64,000 bases of DNA from Pseudomonas monteilii NBRC 103158 = DSM 14164 (GTDB lineage Bacteria > Pseudomonadota > Gammaproteobacteria > Pseudomonadales > Pseudomonadaceae), in the NCBI RefSeq assembly GCF_000730605.1, contig NZ_BBIS01000022.1, positions 51,418-115,417 on the forward strand, read 5' to 3'. Each line of letters begins with the position of its first letter. Positions within the stretch are counted from its first letter, which is position 1. Under the pieces are notes generated by a model, which made no database searches, had not been told where the DNA came from, and was given only the letters and a program-made list of their open reading frames with translations. A program made the position numbers and the translations under genes. Of the stretch, positions 47,085 to 55,680 are shown in pieces.

Positions 47085-47570
47085 TCACTGATCTGCAACT
47101 GGCATGTGCCAGAACTTGTGGACTGTGGAATATGGCATTTCCAGCTTCACTGAGGTCTCTTTTTGAGTGAGGCCCTCTGCCTTGCAGTCGAGGATTGCTT
47201 GAATTCTGTCTGGTGGGATTGGCGGCTTACCTGATTTCGCTGCGATCAATGCTTTACCCGAGAATTGCGCAGGCAGGCTTTCCATCACACGCATCTCACC
47301 CAGCTTGCCCAGCTCCGCCCAGAGGTGGGTCATAAACTCTTCGAGTGATTCCTGGCGTTCGTAGGAGGCGGCAGCGGCGAGGAGTGCCACCGAATCGACG
47401 TCCAAGCGCTTACTGATGTCTTCGAGCATCTCGAGGCTGACATTGGATTTCGCGTGCTCGATCTTGTGCAAATGACTAGGCTCCACCGTGGAGGCGAGCT
47501 GTTCTTGGGATAGGCCACGAGCGGCACGCGTGGTGCGAAGGACTGCTGCCAGAGTGTATCGCGTTGGCAT
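47085..47570 (-). CDS. XRE-type regulator with a second, resolvase-like HTH
   Basis: From MPTRYTLAAVL at 47570 the protein has 161 residues. The N-terminal domain is a Cro/CI helix-turn-helix (LRTTRAARGLSQEQLASTVEPSHLHKIEHAK); the C-terminal part (PDRIQAILDCKAEGLTQKETSVKLEMPYSTVHKFW) reads as a Hin/resolvase-type HTH. Two DNA-binding domains in one small protein suggest bridging of two sites. An earlier Met (47597) is possible. It points towards hrpB and is divergent from the orphan genes that follow. Confidence 0.8.
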   Translation of the reverse strand: MPTRYTLAAVLRTTRAARGLSQEQLASTVEPSHLHKIEHAKSNVSLEMLEDISKRLDVDSVALLAAAASYERQESLEEFMTHLWAELGKLGEMRVMESLPAQFSGKALIAAKSGKPPIPPDRIQAILDCKAEGLTQKETSVKLEMPYSTVHKFWHMPVADQ

Positions 47571-47794
47571 GGGAGAGCTTCCCGCAAAGGGAAGCATAAG
47601 GCCACACTGAAAACTCTACATCCACGTACTATAGGCAGTGAATGTGGAATGGTGGTATGGTGGTCTCACTAGCTCCCACAGATGACTTGCGTTCTGCATG
47701 GACATTTACTGCTGGGCGCAAAGTTGTCAATTTATATGAATCGTTTCTGGGCGAAGTGCTAGCTAGTTGCCCCGATTGATAGGTGGAGTGTGTT

Positions 47795-48175
47795 GTGCTG
47801 GTCACCCAAAGAACCAAACTCCGAGGGCAGTTTTTAGCTCTGGACAGCCTGAATCTGTTTTGGGATTCAGCAAGTCTCAATCCCGATTGCTATTACTTTG
47901 TCGTTGAAGGAAGTGGCTTCGTGAATGGATGCCTAGGCCCGTCTGTGCGTTTGGTGTCGAGCGTTGAGGTGGTTGACTCCCTGTGCAAAGGGGATGCGGT
48001 GGATTTCCTGAGTGTCAATCGAGTTCATTTGCTTGCTCCACCGGCGATGACCAATCAATCCGAGTTTTCGATGAAGCTGCTTTCCGAGATTCGGATCAAG
48101 GATGGTACCCAGCCGACCCCGGTTTACGAATTTGTCACGTCTGAAGGACACGTCTACTCGAGCGCGAGAGGTTGA
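47795..48175 (+). CDS. Hypothetical protein, 126 residues
   Basis: I do not recognise it. The GTG at 47795 lies behind GGTGGAG, better spaced than the GTG at 47783. The protein looks soluble with mixed alpha/beta content (LVTQRTKLRGQFLALDSLNLFWD ... VYEFVTSEGHVYSSARG). It is followed after three bases by the next gene, so both are probably one transcript. The 197 bases upstream hold the promoter region and no other gene. Confidence 0.6.
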   Translation: MLVTQRTKLRGQFLALDSLNLFWDSASLNPDCYYFVVEGSGFVNGCLGPSVRLVSSVEVVDSLCKGDAVDFLSVNRVHLLAPPAMTNQSEFSMKLLSEIRIKDGTQPTPVYEFVTSEGHVYSSARG

Positions 48176-48178
48176 TTC

Positions 48179-48574
48179 ATGGCGGTCACGTTGGATGAGG
48201 TTACAGAGTTTCTTTACGGCGGCGGCGAGGTTGTCCATGGTTGGGCTGACGATAGAGGAGAGCTGGTTCAAGCAGCAGAGCAGCGCTTTCCAGGAAAAGC
48301 GTTTTGCTTGGTGAAGCGTTGGATCATCGTTGAGATTCCCGCGAATGAGGTTGAGCCGTTGCCGGACGGGATCGCGCCGATGATTGTGCTCGCTCATGAG
48401 GTCATATACGACAGCCGTGGACGGTTCGTACCTGGTTGCTGGGTGAGATCTACGTACGCGATCTCGCATGAGCATCCTTGGATTTTTGAGACTCGCAACA
48501 CCGTCTATCTGCTTATCGGCGACGGATACAAGAAGCAAGCCTCGCTCGAGATGGTTCTGTCATTTCGTCCGTGA
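48179..48574 (+). CDS. DUF6957-like hypothetical protein
   Basis: A 131-residue soluble protein. The pattern EVTEFLYGGGEVVHGW, AAEQRFPGKAFCLVKRWIIVEI, VLAHEVIYDSRGRFVPGCWVRST and FETRNTVYLLIGDG recalls proteins annotated as DUF6957 in Pseudomonas; this is from memory and tentative. Function unknown. Pair with the preceding gene. Confidence 0.6.
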   Translation: MAVTLDEVTEFLYGGGEVVHGWADDRGELVQAAEQRFPGKAFCLVKRWIIVEIPANEVEPLPDGIAPMIVLAHEVIYDSRGRFVPGCWVRSTYAISHEHPWIFETRNTVYLLIGDGYKKQASLEMVLSFRP

Positions 48575-48591
48575 TGACCCAGTTCTTGAAG

Positions 48592-48617
48592 CCCGGGCGT
48601 CCGTCGGACGGGCCCGG
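48592..48617. terminator. GC-rich hairpin
   Basis: CCCGGGC-GTCC and GGAC-GGGCCCGGG form a strong imperfect stem after the DUF6957-like gene. No T-run. Confidence 0.45.
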
Positions 48618-48653
48618 GATTAGCGACCCAGCCCTTGTATCATGGAGCGAGGT

Positions 48654-49382
48654 ATGAAGATTGCGGTTTACTCCGACCTACACAACGAGTTCTCCGAGTT
48701 CGTGCCACCTATGCTGGACGTCGAGCTGGTCGTGCTCGCGGGTGACATCTCTGTGCGCGGTCAAGGGGTCGAGTGGGCAAACGCGGCGTTCGACTGTCCA
48801 GTGATCTACGTCCCTGGGAATCACGAGTTCTACCGGGGGCACTTAGACCGAACGCTGACGAAGATGCAACAGGCGGCAGCTGGGCATGTTCATGTTCTGG
48901 ATAACCATACACTGATCGTTGGTGATGTGAGATTTTTAGCGGCGACGGGGTGGACAGATTTTACGTCCACAGGGGATTACCGCGTAGCGATGTCGTTGTG
49001 CTGGGAGTGGATGAGCGACTTCACGCAGATCCGAATCGGCGAGGGCTTTAGGAAGCTTCGCCCTGTCGATCTCATCGCTCGCAACATTTGTGCGCGGGAC
49101 TTTCTGGCTACGGAGTTGGCTAAGGACTTCGGTGGCAAGACGGTCGTCGTCACGCATCATTGCCCGATTGAAGCGGTCGCTGGTGATGCTCATGAGGGCC
49201 ACCTCGGTGCTGCGTACTTCAACCAGTGGGGTGACCTAGTTTCGCAGGCTGATGCCTGGATCTTCGGCCATACCCATTACGCGGTCGACACGATCGTTTC
49301 GGGATGTCGGCTCATATCGAACCCCAGAGGGTATCCAGGTGAAAAGACCGGCTTTGTACCGGACTTCATCATTGAAATCTAA
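48654..49382 (+). CDS. Calcineurin-like metallophosphoesterase
   Basis: A 242-residue protein with the metallophosphoesterase motifs in order: YSDLHNE, LAGDIS, PGNHEFYRG, VVTHHCP and FGHTHY. The substrate cannot be told; relatives act on nucleotides, nucleic acids or phosphoproteins. The ATG at 48654 is used because GAGCGAGGT precedes it; an ATG at 48642 would add four residues. Accessory region, no operon partner. Confidence 0.85.
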   Translation: MKIAVYSDLHNEFSEFVPPMLDVELVVLAGDISVRGQGVEWANAAFDCPVIYVPGNHEFYRGHLDRTLTKMQQAAAGHVHVLDNHTLIVGDVRFLAATGWTDFTSTGDYRVAMSLCWEWMSDFTQIRIGEGFRKLRPVDLIARNICARDFLATELAKDFGGKTVVVTHHCPIEAVAGDAHEGHLGAAYFNQWGDLVSQADAWIFGHTHYAVDTIVSGCRLISNPRGYPGEKTGFVPDFIIEI

Positions 49383-49444
49383 GCACCTCTAGGAGCGAAA
49401 CCTCTCAGAGGGGTATTGAATTGGACGCAGGAGCGCATGAACAC

Positions 49445-49840
49445 ATGACAGATGAGATCGTCAGGTACCCAGGTGAAGAACCATCGATTTTTCAGCTCAC
49501 GCGCATCATACAAGCGATGGGTCAGCAGTATTCTGTGCCGATCACTGCCTATCTGAGCGACGTCGAAATTTTGAACGATTGCGCAGTGGGGGTCGTGGTT
49601 GGTCAGATCGTTCCAGGGCTTATTGAGAAGCGCACAGGGGCATATTTGCTTACGACCACGCCGATCTTCTCGTTGAAAAGGGTAGGGCGCTTCTGGGTGG
49701 TTGATACAAAGGCAGGAAATTTTGTTCTGACTTCATTCAAGCGCGGAGCGGGCCGGAAGAGTCTTCGAGCATTCATTACAAGCGCAGACCAACCTGACGC
49801 TTCGCCAACGAGCGAGCCAGGCGCCTTTGCGGGCGCCTGA
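49445..49840 (+). CDS. Hypothetical protein, about 131 residues
   Basis: Unrecognised. The start is unclear: TTG at 49421 follows AGAGGGG, while ATG at 49445 (MTDEIVRYPGEEPSIF) is 12 bases after AGGAG and overlaps a three-codon open frame (ATG AAC ACA TGA). The protein is soluble, with a central beta-rich part (VGVVVGQIVPGLIEK, AYLLTTTPIFSLKRVGRFWVVDT) and a disordered tail. Convergent with the next gene. Confidence 0.55.
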   Translation: MTDEIVRYPGEEPSIFQLTRIIQAMGQQYSVPITAYLSDVEILNDCAVGVVVGQIVPGLIEKRTGAYLLTTTPIFSLKRVGRFWVVDTKAGNFVLTSFKRGAGRKSLRAFITSADQPDASPTSEPGAFAGA

Positions 49841-49857
49841 AAGGTCGATTATGCGGA

Positions 49858-50151
49858 TCAGGTGAGCGTCGCGAGGAGTGTACGCAAAAAATCCTGACGG
49901 CGATGAATCGAGCTAAGAATCACGTAGTCGCGTTCGCCATCTGGTGGTAGATGACCACTTTCCATTAGGCCGATGATGTAACCCTCCGCCTTCCCTCGGG
50001 CCTCACGCAGGTCTTGCTCTGTCGTGGATTTGTGAATGTCATCCACCAGGCGTTTCCAACGCTCGGCTTGGCGTTTGCCGGCAGGGTCGCTGGAGAAAGT
50101 AGGAGCGTGAAGCAGTGAATCGTAGTAGCCGGTAGCAGGTTGCGTGCTCAA
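49858..50151 (-). CDS. Hypothetical protein, 97 residues
   Basis: Unrecognised. Soluble, mostly helical and charged (GKRQAERWKRLVDDIHKST, EQDLREARGKAEGYIIGLME). The start at 50151 reads MSTQPATGYYDSLLH. It is the only minus-strand gene between the XRE-type regulator and the formaldehyde dehydrogenase. Confidence 0.55.
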   Translation of the reverse strand: MSTQPATGYYDSLLHAPTFSSDPAGKRQAERWKRLVDDIHKSTTEQDLREARGKAEGYIIGLMESGHLPPDGERDYVILSSIHRRQDFLRTLLATLT

Positions 50152-50339
50152 GCGGGAAGCTCCACAGATTAAATCTGGAGCGATTTTATCATGCGTACAC
50201 TCAATCGCCTGTTACTGCTCCGCCAGGGCCTGGCGACCCGTGCCTGGCTTAAAGCTGTGGAGCATTAGGTTGGGGAGTCTGGATGGGTTGAGATCGGGAA
50301 GGTGCGACTCATGATGGCAGATGGTGACGGAGGCTCAGA

Positions 50340-50657
50340 ATGAAGGTCACACAAGCAGGTGAGTCCGATGTAGTTGTCGACGTGGTATGCGATGTCTGCG
50401 GTATGTCTACGCGAGATGGCGAAGGTGAGCCCCAGTACGGAACGATGCATGCGGCATGGGGCAAAGGCTCAGCGCATTGCGGCCAAGAGTACGAGCTTCA
50501 CCTCTGCGAAGGCTGCTTTTTCTCTCAAATAGCTGAGATGAAGAGGGCGCGGTGGCTCGCTGTGATGTTTGATCAGGAAGGCGACGCGATTTTAGGTGAT
50601 GACACCTACGGTCGGATCAGAACACCTATCTCAGATGGTGGTTGCGAAGATACATGA
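50340..50657 (+). CDS. Hypothetical protein with paired Cys motifs
   Basis: A 105-residue protein. Two Cys pairs, VVCDVCGMS near the N-terminus and LHLCEGCFF in the middle, suggest one zinc-ribbon. The start follows GGAGGCTCAGA. Function unknown; such proteins are common in Pseudomonas accessory DNA. Confidence 0.6.
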   Translation: MKVTQAGESDVVVDVVCDVCGMSTRDGEGEPQYGTMHAAWGKGSAHCGQEYELHLCEGCFFSQIAEMKRARWLAVMFDQEGDAILGDDTYGRIRTPISDGGCEDT

Positions 50658-50678
50658 CCGTTTGCTCGATCTCGTTTT

Positions 50679-50818
50679 AGGGCAAATTATGGAATACCAA
50701 TAATTATTGCCCTAGAATAATTTTCCGTAATTCTGAACCCGTTGTCATGCTTGCGCTCCGCCTTTTGGCTCCACACGGCTGCGTACTGCACTGCTCCAGC
50801 AGTGGTTTTACGGAAAAT
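50679..50818. repeat. AT-rich patch with two inverted repeats
   Basis: AGGGCAA (50679-50685) with TTGCCCT (50707-50713) around an AT-rich centre, and ATTTTCCGTAA (50720-50730) with its exact complement TTACGGAAAAT (50808-50818), 77 bases apart. A CTGC-TCCAGCAG hairpin lies inside. No gene from 50658 to 50908. This could be the end of an integrated element, a small MITE-like remnant or a folded RNA. Confidence 0.5.
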
Positions 50819-50908
50819 GCGCGGTGAGCCTCACATCTCAAGGGGATGCGGAGCTCCTCTAAAAATGCAGTCAATGGAGTCTTAGCTTGAGCACTCTGCG
50901 CACTCTGC

Positions 50909-51148
50909 TTGCTAAGCCGCTTCGCGAAAATGCGACCCTCATACCTAGCGCGGTTTATCGTTGGGGATGACTGGCGTGGCCAGACCCTCTATTCGCGTTT
51001 GACTTCGGAGCACCATGCAGCGTCAGGGGGATTGGGCCTTGGCCTGTTCATCGTCGGTGAAATTGTTGCCCGACATGGTGGTGCCATCGATGTCGAATCC
51101 AGTGTGCAGTATGGCAGTGTGTTCCGATTCTCGCTTCCAACCTCATAG
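50909..51148 (+). pseudogene. C-terminal fragment of a histidine kinase
   Basis: The frame contains the ATPase G2 box and what follows it (SGGLGLGLFIVGEIVARHGGAIDVES ... GSVFRFSLP), the usual end of a sensor kinase. The HisKA, N and G1 boxes are missing, and the part before residue 35 has no family character. It is a remnant left next to the accessory region. Confidence 0.7.
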
Positions 51149-51294
51149 TCCACGCGATCCCTGCTCCGGTGGGAGCGACAGCATTTAGCGCCACCGGTCT
51201 GCCTCTACCATCAACATGCTGAACGTACTGACGCTGCATTCACCTGAACAGAGTAGGGCGCATTTCTGTAGCCCCTGACGATCGGGAGTTCAGC

Positions 51295-52434
51295 ATGAAA
51301 GCAATCGTGTACAACGGCCCACGTGACGTCTCGGTCAAGGATGTACCGGACGCGAAAATCGAAAAGCCTATGGACGTGCTGGTACGCATTACCACGACCA
51401 ACATCTGCGGTTCTGATTTGCACATGTACGAGGGCCGAACCTCGTTCGAAGCCGGGAGAGTTTTTGGTCACGAAAATCTCGGTGAGGTAATCGAGGTAGG
51501 GGCAGGGGTCGACCGGGTCAAAGTCGGTGACCGAGTCTGTCTACCTTTCAATATCGGCTGCGGGTTCTGTGAGAACTGTGAGAAAGGCCTCACTGGATTC
51601 TGCCTTACAGCGAATCCTGGTGCTGCGGGCGCGGCTTACGGTTTTGCCGAGATGGGCCCGTATCAGGGCGGGCAGGCCGAGCTGCTGCGTGTGCCCTATG
51701 CGGATTTCAACTGCCTGGTGCTGCCGGAAGATGCCCAGGAGCGTGAGGATGACTATGTCATGCTCTCGGATATCTTCCCTACAGGCTGGCATGCAACAGA
51801 GCTTGCCGGTTTGCTGCCGGGTGAAAGCATTGCGATTTACGGCGCAGGGCCTGTCGGCCTGATGGCGGCCCATTCGGCAATCATCAAAGGCGCGTCCCAG
51901 GTGTTTGTCATCGACAACCAACCGGATCGCCTGCAACTCGCCGCGCAGCTTGGCGCAACCCCTATCAATGCAGTCGAGCAGAAGGCCGTGGAAGAGATTA
52001 TGAACCTTACTCACGGCAAAGGCACCGACAGAGGCTGTGAGTGCGTCGGTTACCAGTGCTGCGACAAGCATGGCCATGAAGCGAACTACCTCACCATGAA
52101 CAACTTGGTCGCTTCAACCAAGGCCACTGGTGGCATAGGCGTGGTTGGAGTGTTCGTGCCAGAGGATCCTGGAGCGAAAAACGAACTGGCGAAGCAGGGC
52201 AAGATGGCCTTCGACTTCGGTGCGTTCTGGTTCAAGGGCCAACAGATCCGGACAGGCCAGGCGAATGTGAAGGCCTATAATCGCCGCCTGGCAGAGCTCA
52301 TCCATCATGGGCGCGCCAAGCCCTCGCAGATCATTTCCCATCGTTTGAAACTGGCCGAAGGCCCAGATGCCTACAAGCACTTTGATGCGCGGGATGATGG
52401 CTGGACGAAAGTGGTGCTCAAGCCTGCGGCCTGA
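51295..52434 (+). CDS. Glutathione-independent formaldehyde dehydrogenase-type alcohol dehydrogenase
   Basis: A 379-residue zinc-dependent medium-chain dehydrogenase. Catalytic zinc ligands lie in NICGSDLHMYEG and FGHENLGEV; structural zinc Cys residues in IGCGFCENCEKGLTGFC; the NAD fold shows IYGAGPVGLMAA. The long insertion ECVGYQCCDKHGHEANYLTMNNLV is characteristic of the FdhA branch of P. putida, which oxidises formaldehyde with tightly bound NAD. The exact substrate is inferred. Monocistronic. Confidence 0.85.
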   Translation: MKAIVYNGPRDVSVKDVPDAKIEKPMDVLVRITTTNICGSDLHMYEGRTSFEAGRVFGHENLGEVIEVGAGVDRVKVGDRVCLPFNIGCGFCENCEKGLTGFCLTANPGAAGAAYGFAEMGPYQGGQAELLRVPYADFNCLVLPEDAQEREDDYVMLSDIFPTGWHATELAGLLPGESIAIYGAGPVGLMAAHSAIIKGASQVFVIDNQPDRLQLAAQLGATPINAVEQKAVEEIMNLTHGKGTDRGCECVGYQCCDKHGHEANYLTMNNLVASTKATGGIGVVGVFVPEDPGAKNELAKQGKMAFDFGAFWFKGQQIRTGQANVKAYNRRLAELIHHGRAKPSQIISHRLKLAEGPDAYKHFDARDDGWTKVVLKPAA

Positions 52435-52525
52435 TCTGCTCTCACTGCTTCCAGGGACGGAAGCGTGGTGAGGAGTGCAACCTGTATATTTTAGAAGCAA
52501 CCTTTACCGGCTTGTCAGTGCGTTA

Positions 52526-52786
52526 TCACCCGGCAATTTCCAGTTGCGTGTTCTTGCGCCACCCTCGCAGATTCATGGCGCAGAGACAGAACTGCAGGAT
52601 GATCAGAGCCCAGGCATGTGCTTGCCAGCCCCACACAGCCCACAGCACGTTGCTTGCGATGAAGCAGCAAAATCCTATCTTCCTTCTACCCGGACGACGC
52701 GAACCAATGCACCAGGCTGCCAGTACGGTCATCACCATGGCGGGCCATTCAAGTAATCCAATCCAATATTCCATGAAACCTTCCAA
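52526..52786 (-). CDS. Small membrane protein
   Basis: An 86-residue protein with three hydrophobic segments (LLEWPAMVMTVLAAWCI, IGFCCFIASNVLWAVWGW, AWALIILQFCLCAMNLRGW). The start may be at residue 1 or at Met5/Met6 (MEYWIGLLEW). Function unknown. It lies downstream of the hemerythrin gene on the same strand, beyond a terminator. Confidence 0.6.
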   Translation of the reverse strand: MEGFMEYWIGLLEWPAMVMTVLAAWCIGSRRPGRRKIGFCCFIASNVLWAVWGWQAHAWALIILQFCLCAMNLRGWRKNTQLEIAG

Positions 52787-52809
52787 CTGATGATGGGGTA
52801 TCTGAAGCT

Positions 52810-52846
52810 GATCACCTGCCAGCGTCCTGAGCGCTGGCAGGTGATC
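52810..52846 (-). terminator. Strong hairpin after the hemerythrin gene
   Basis: Perfect 15-bp arms GATCACCTGCCAGCG (52810-52824) and CGCTGGCAGGTGATC (52832-52846). No long T-run, but the stem is very stable and directly follows the gene end. Confidence 0.65.
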
Positions 52847-52852
52847 GCTCGA

Positions 52853-53317
52853 CTAAGCCGCTCGCTGCTCGCCCTTGAGCATCTTTTTCTGCATTTCCAT
52901 CGTTCGCCCCAGCTCCTCGAGGGTGTCCTTGCTGAGCAGCTTCTTCGCCGTGGGGAACAGCTCGCCTTCTTCTTCCGCGATGTGATGCTCCAACAGCTCT
53001 TTCATGACCTTGACCCGCCCGGCGAATTCGACGGTGCCAGTTTCGGTATGCAGCAGGTCGGGTAGGACGAGCGAATCGACAGTCCGGTGCTCCTCCTTGG
53101 CCTCGTAGTACATCTTCGCTTCTTCCTTGCCTCCCGCTTCCTTGATGGCCGGATAAAGAATTTCTTCTTCGAGCGCGGTGTGAATCTGCAGTTCCTGCTC
53201 GATCCTGTGGAGTAACTCGGCCCGTTTCTTCACCGCTCGCTCGGTGGTGGTCGACAATTCTTCGAGTAGCTTCTTCACCAGCTTGTGGTCTTGAATCAGC
53301 AAGTCGATAGCGTTCAT
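52853..53317 (-). CDS. Hemerythrin HHE-domain protein
   Basis: A 154-residue four-helix protein. Di-iron ligands of the HHE pattern are visible: LIQDHKLVKKLLEEL, IHTALEEEILYPAI, KEEHRTVDSLV and EHHIAEEEGELFP. Such proteins bind oxygen, nitric oxide or iron and are often induced by stress. The start at 53317 (MNAIDLLIQD) follows a GTAACGCC leader; the longer frame from 53383 is unlikely. It is followed by a strong hairpin. Confidence 0.87.
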   Translation of the reverse strand: MNAIDLLIQDHKLVKKLLEELSTTTERAVKKRAELLHRIEQELQIHTALEEEILYPAIKEAGGKEEAKMYYEAKEEHRTVDSLVLPDLLHTETGTVEFAGRVKVMKELLEHHIAEEEGELFPTAKKLLSKDTLEELGRTMEMQKKMLKGEQRAA

Positions 53318-53408
53318 TGGCGTTACCTCATCACGGATGGGATGTAAGAACTTGCCTCTGGTTGAGTCCCCGCCAAACGACACGGTTCAATGGAGATGAT
53401 GTCTGGCG

Positions 53409-55253
53409 TCACCGTTCAGGATGGCAACCACTGATGGCCATCGCAGCTCTGAGGGCTGCCAGGTGAGTCAAGCCCTGCGGAAGGTTGCCCAGATACTGCC
53501 CCGTCTGCGGATCGACCATCTCCGAGTAGATGCCTACTCCATGTGATAGCCCTTTCAAAGCGTCTGCATAGGCGGCTTCGGCGCGTTCCTGGTTACCCAG
53601 AATGGCCCAGGCTTCGATTAACCAGAATGTGCAGGCTAAGAAGCAACCTTCCTCTTCCTGTGCATCGGTGCAGCGATAATGGAAAGCGCCGGCCCCTAGA
53701 TCATGATCAATTGCTTCCAGCGTGCTGCGCATACGTTCCTTGCTTGGGTAGCCGAACCTGACGGCCAGTGCCAGTGAAGCGTCCAGTCGGTCGCTGTCTG
53801 GATAGAACAGGTAAGCCTGGCGTTCTTCGCTCCAGCAGTGCGCCTCGATCCATTGTTGGATGCGCTGTCGCTCGCGATCCCAGCGTTCACGGCAGGTGGT
53901 GGGAAGGTGGCCGCCATCTGCCAGTTCGATGGCCCGGCTCAAGGCTTGCCAGCAACTGACCTTGGACATCGTGTAGTGCTGTTTTTCCGGCAACTCCCAG
54001 ATACCGGCATCCTGCTGACGCCAACAGTCGGCGCACTGGTCGGCAAGGCCTGAGAGGAGCATGGCGCTCGGGGAATCAAGAATGTTGCCGCTGTCGATGA
54101 AGCAGCGCGCTGTTTCGAAGATATCGCCGAACACACCGTGTTGGAGCTGGTCGCGGGCATCATTGCCGACGACTGGAGGGGAGTTCTTGTAGCCAGGCAG
54201 ATCGACCGGGCGCACGCAATCACCGATTGCACCGTCCAGGGTATAGAACACCCGTGGCCCATGTTCATCCAACCGGCGCAGTAGCCAGGTGAATGCAGCC
54301 TTAGCCTCTGGCTGTGCGCCGATGCCCAGAAACGCCTCGATGGTGTAGCCGGCATCGCGTATCCAGGCGAACCGGTAGTCGTAGTTCTTGCAGCCGCCAA
54401 TCCGTTCGGGAAGGGACGAAGTCGCTGCCGCCATGATCGAGCCACTTGGAGAGGACAGCAGAAGCTTGAGGGCCAGCGCATTTCGGATGACCTGAGTCTG
54501 GTACGGGCCGTCGTAGACCAGTCCCTTCGACCATTGGCACCACTCCCGGTGCGAGCCGTCGATGCGTTCATCGATCAGGGCCAACGGCGGTGCCACCAGG
54601 GGCTCATCACGCCCTGCGATAATTGCAACCACTGAGCGTTGTCCAGCTGCAAGGCTAAGGACAGCACGGACGCCCATGTCGTCTTTGCGTTCGATGTGCA
54701 CATGATGGTCGTGCAGGAACATGCCGAGTATTCGCCCCGCATGAAAAACGCAGGCATTGTCATTCGGCGCCACGTAGGGGCTTACCGTGTCGGCTTGGGT
54801 TCCGAAGTCGATGGCTAACTCGAAATCGACCGCACCCTCGACACACTCAATGCGCCTGGCGAGTTCGGCCCAAGGCAGGCGTCCGGCTGGCCCGCTGTTC
54901 AAGGATTCCGTCAGCCGGGCACGACCCTGAGTGGTGATGAAAATTGTCTCAAGGACGTTGCTGTCTGCTAAGTAGCGGCGCTCAGCAACGAACGGCTCGC
55001 TAGGGGTAATGGAAAAGAAGCCTCCTGTTTCAGGGGCCAGCAGCTTGTCGAATAGGGGTGGTGAATCCATGTGCGGCACACACCACCAGTCGATGGAACC
55101 GTCCAGGCCAATCAGTGCCACGGAACGCCCATCGCCGAGCGCACCATACTGCTCCAAGGGCAACCATCCACCCTCATCTCGTTGAGGTGCACCCTGTTGA
55201 GCTTCTACCGGTTCTCTTTCCATCAGCATGCCTTCGAGATCACGTGTTCTCAT
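53409..55253 (-). CDS. Glycoside hydrolase family 15 protein (glucoamylase/trehalase-like)
   Basis: A 614-residue cytoplasmic enzyme. The N-terminal domain has LEQYGALGDGRSVALIGLDGSIDWWCVPHMDSPPLF; the (alpha/alpha) barrel shows YDYRFAWIRDAGYTIEAFLGIG and KVSCWQALSRAIELA, and near the end CFLACTFWLIEAWAILG. It probably hydrolyses trehalose or an alpha-glucan. Start options are Met1, Met9 or Met11 (MEREPVEAQQG). In this block of stress genes a role in osmolyte metabolism is plausible but inferred. Confidence 0.85.
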   Translation of the reverse strand: MRTRDLEGMLMEREPVEAQQGAPQRDEGGWLPLEQYGALGDGRSVALIGLDGSIDWWCVPHMDSPPLFDKLLAPETGGFFSITPSEPFVAERRYLADSNVLETIFITTQGRARLTESLNSGPAGRLPWAELARRIECVEGAVDFELAIDFGTQADTVSPYVAPNDNACVFHAGRILGMFLHDHHVHIERKDDMGVRAVLSLAAGQRSVVAIIAGRDEPLVAPPLALIDERIDGSHREWCQWSKGLVYDGPYQTQVIRNALALKLLLSSPSGSIMAAATSSLPERIGGCKNYDYRFAWIRDAGYTIEAFLGIGAQPEAKAAFTWLLRRLDEHGPRVFYTLDGAIGDCVRPVDLPGYKNSPPVVGNDARDQLQHGVFGDIFETARCFIDSGNILDSPSAMLLSGLADQCADCWRQQDAGIWELPEKQHYTMSKVSCWQALSRAIELADGGHLPTTCRERWDRERQRIQQWIEAHCWSEERQAYLFYPDSDRLDASLALAVRFGYPSKERMRSTLEAIDHDLGAGAFHYRCTDAQEEEGCFLACTFWLIEAWAILGNQERAEAAYADALKGLSHGVGIYSEMVDPQTGQYLGNLPQGLTHLAALRAAMAISGCHPER

Positions 55254-55411
55254 TCCGACAGGGCTATCTGGCGTCTGGTTCGTCTTATGTGAGCGCTGCG
55301 TAAATAGAGGGAATTTAGAATTGGCATGGATATCTCATGTAAAGCGAGACACAAGGGAGCTTCGTTGCCTCGCATTTACCCTGCAGGGAACAAGAACAAA
55401 AGGGGGCTTAC

Positions 55412-55645
55412 ATGAGTTGTCTGATTTGCGCGGGGCAAGCTGAGTCCGTTGAATGCACCGGTGGCTGGGAAGAGCGACACTGTTCTCAATGCGGCTGTTA
55501 CCGAATGTCCCAAACGCTCATTCTGGTGATGATGGAAGAGGGTCAGATTTTTGATACCGAGCGGATGCGGGCCTGGCTGGTATCTCGGCGCGAACTGATG
55601 CCCATCCCTACCATCGACCATAGCCAGGCGATATTGGCACTCTAA
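55412..55645 (+). CDS. Small zinc-ribbon-like protein
   Basis: A 77-residue protein starting MSCLICAGQAESVEC. Two CxxC pairs (SCLICAG, HCSQCGCYR) form a likely zinc site in the first 35 residues; the rest is helical (MRAWLVSRRELMPIPTIDHSQAIL). A ribosome-binding AGGGGG precedes it. Function unknown. Confidence 0.65.
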   Translation: MSCLICAGQAESVECTGGWEERHCSQCGCYRMSQTLILVMMEEGQIFDTERMRAWLVSRRELMPIPTIDHSQAILAL

Positions 55646-55680
55646 ACGGACATGGGTTCTACCACTGACAGCCTGTTGTC

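Noticed and set aside
47085..50657. A toxin-antitoxin or known phage-defence system
   Set aside because: The XRE-type regulator has no toxin-like partner on its strand, and none of the orphan genes shows nuclease, Abi, TIR, reverse transcriptase or restriction motifs.
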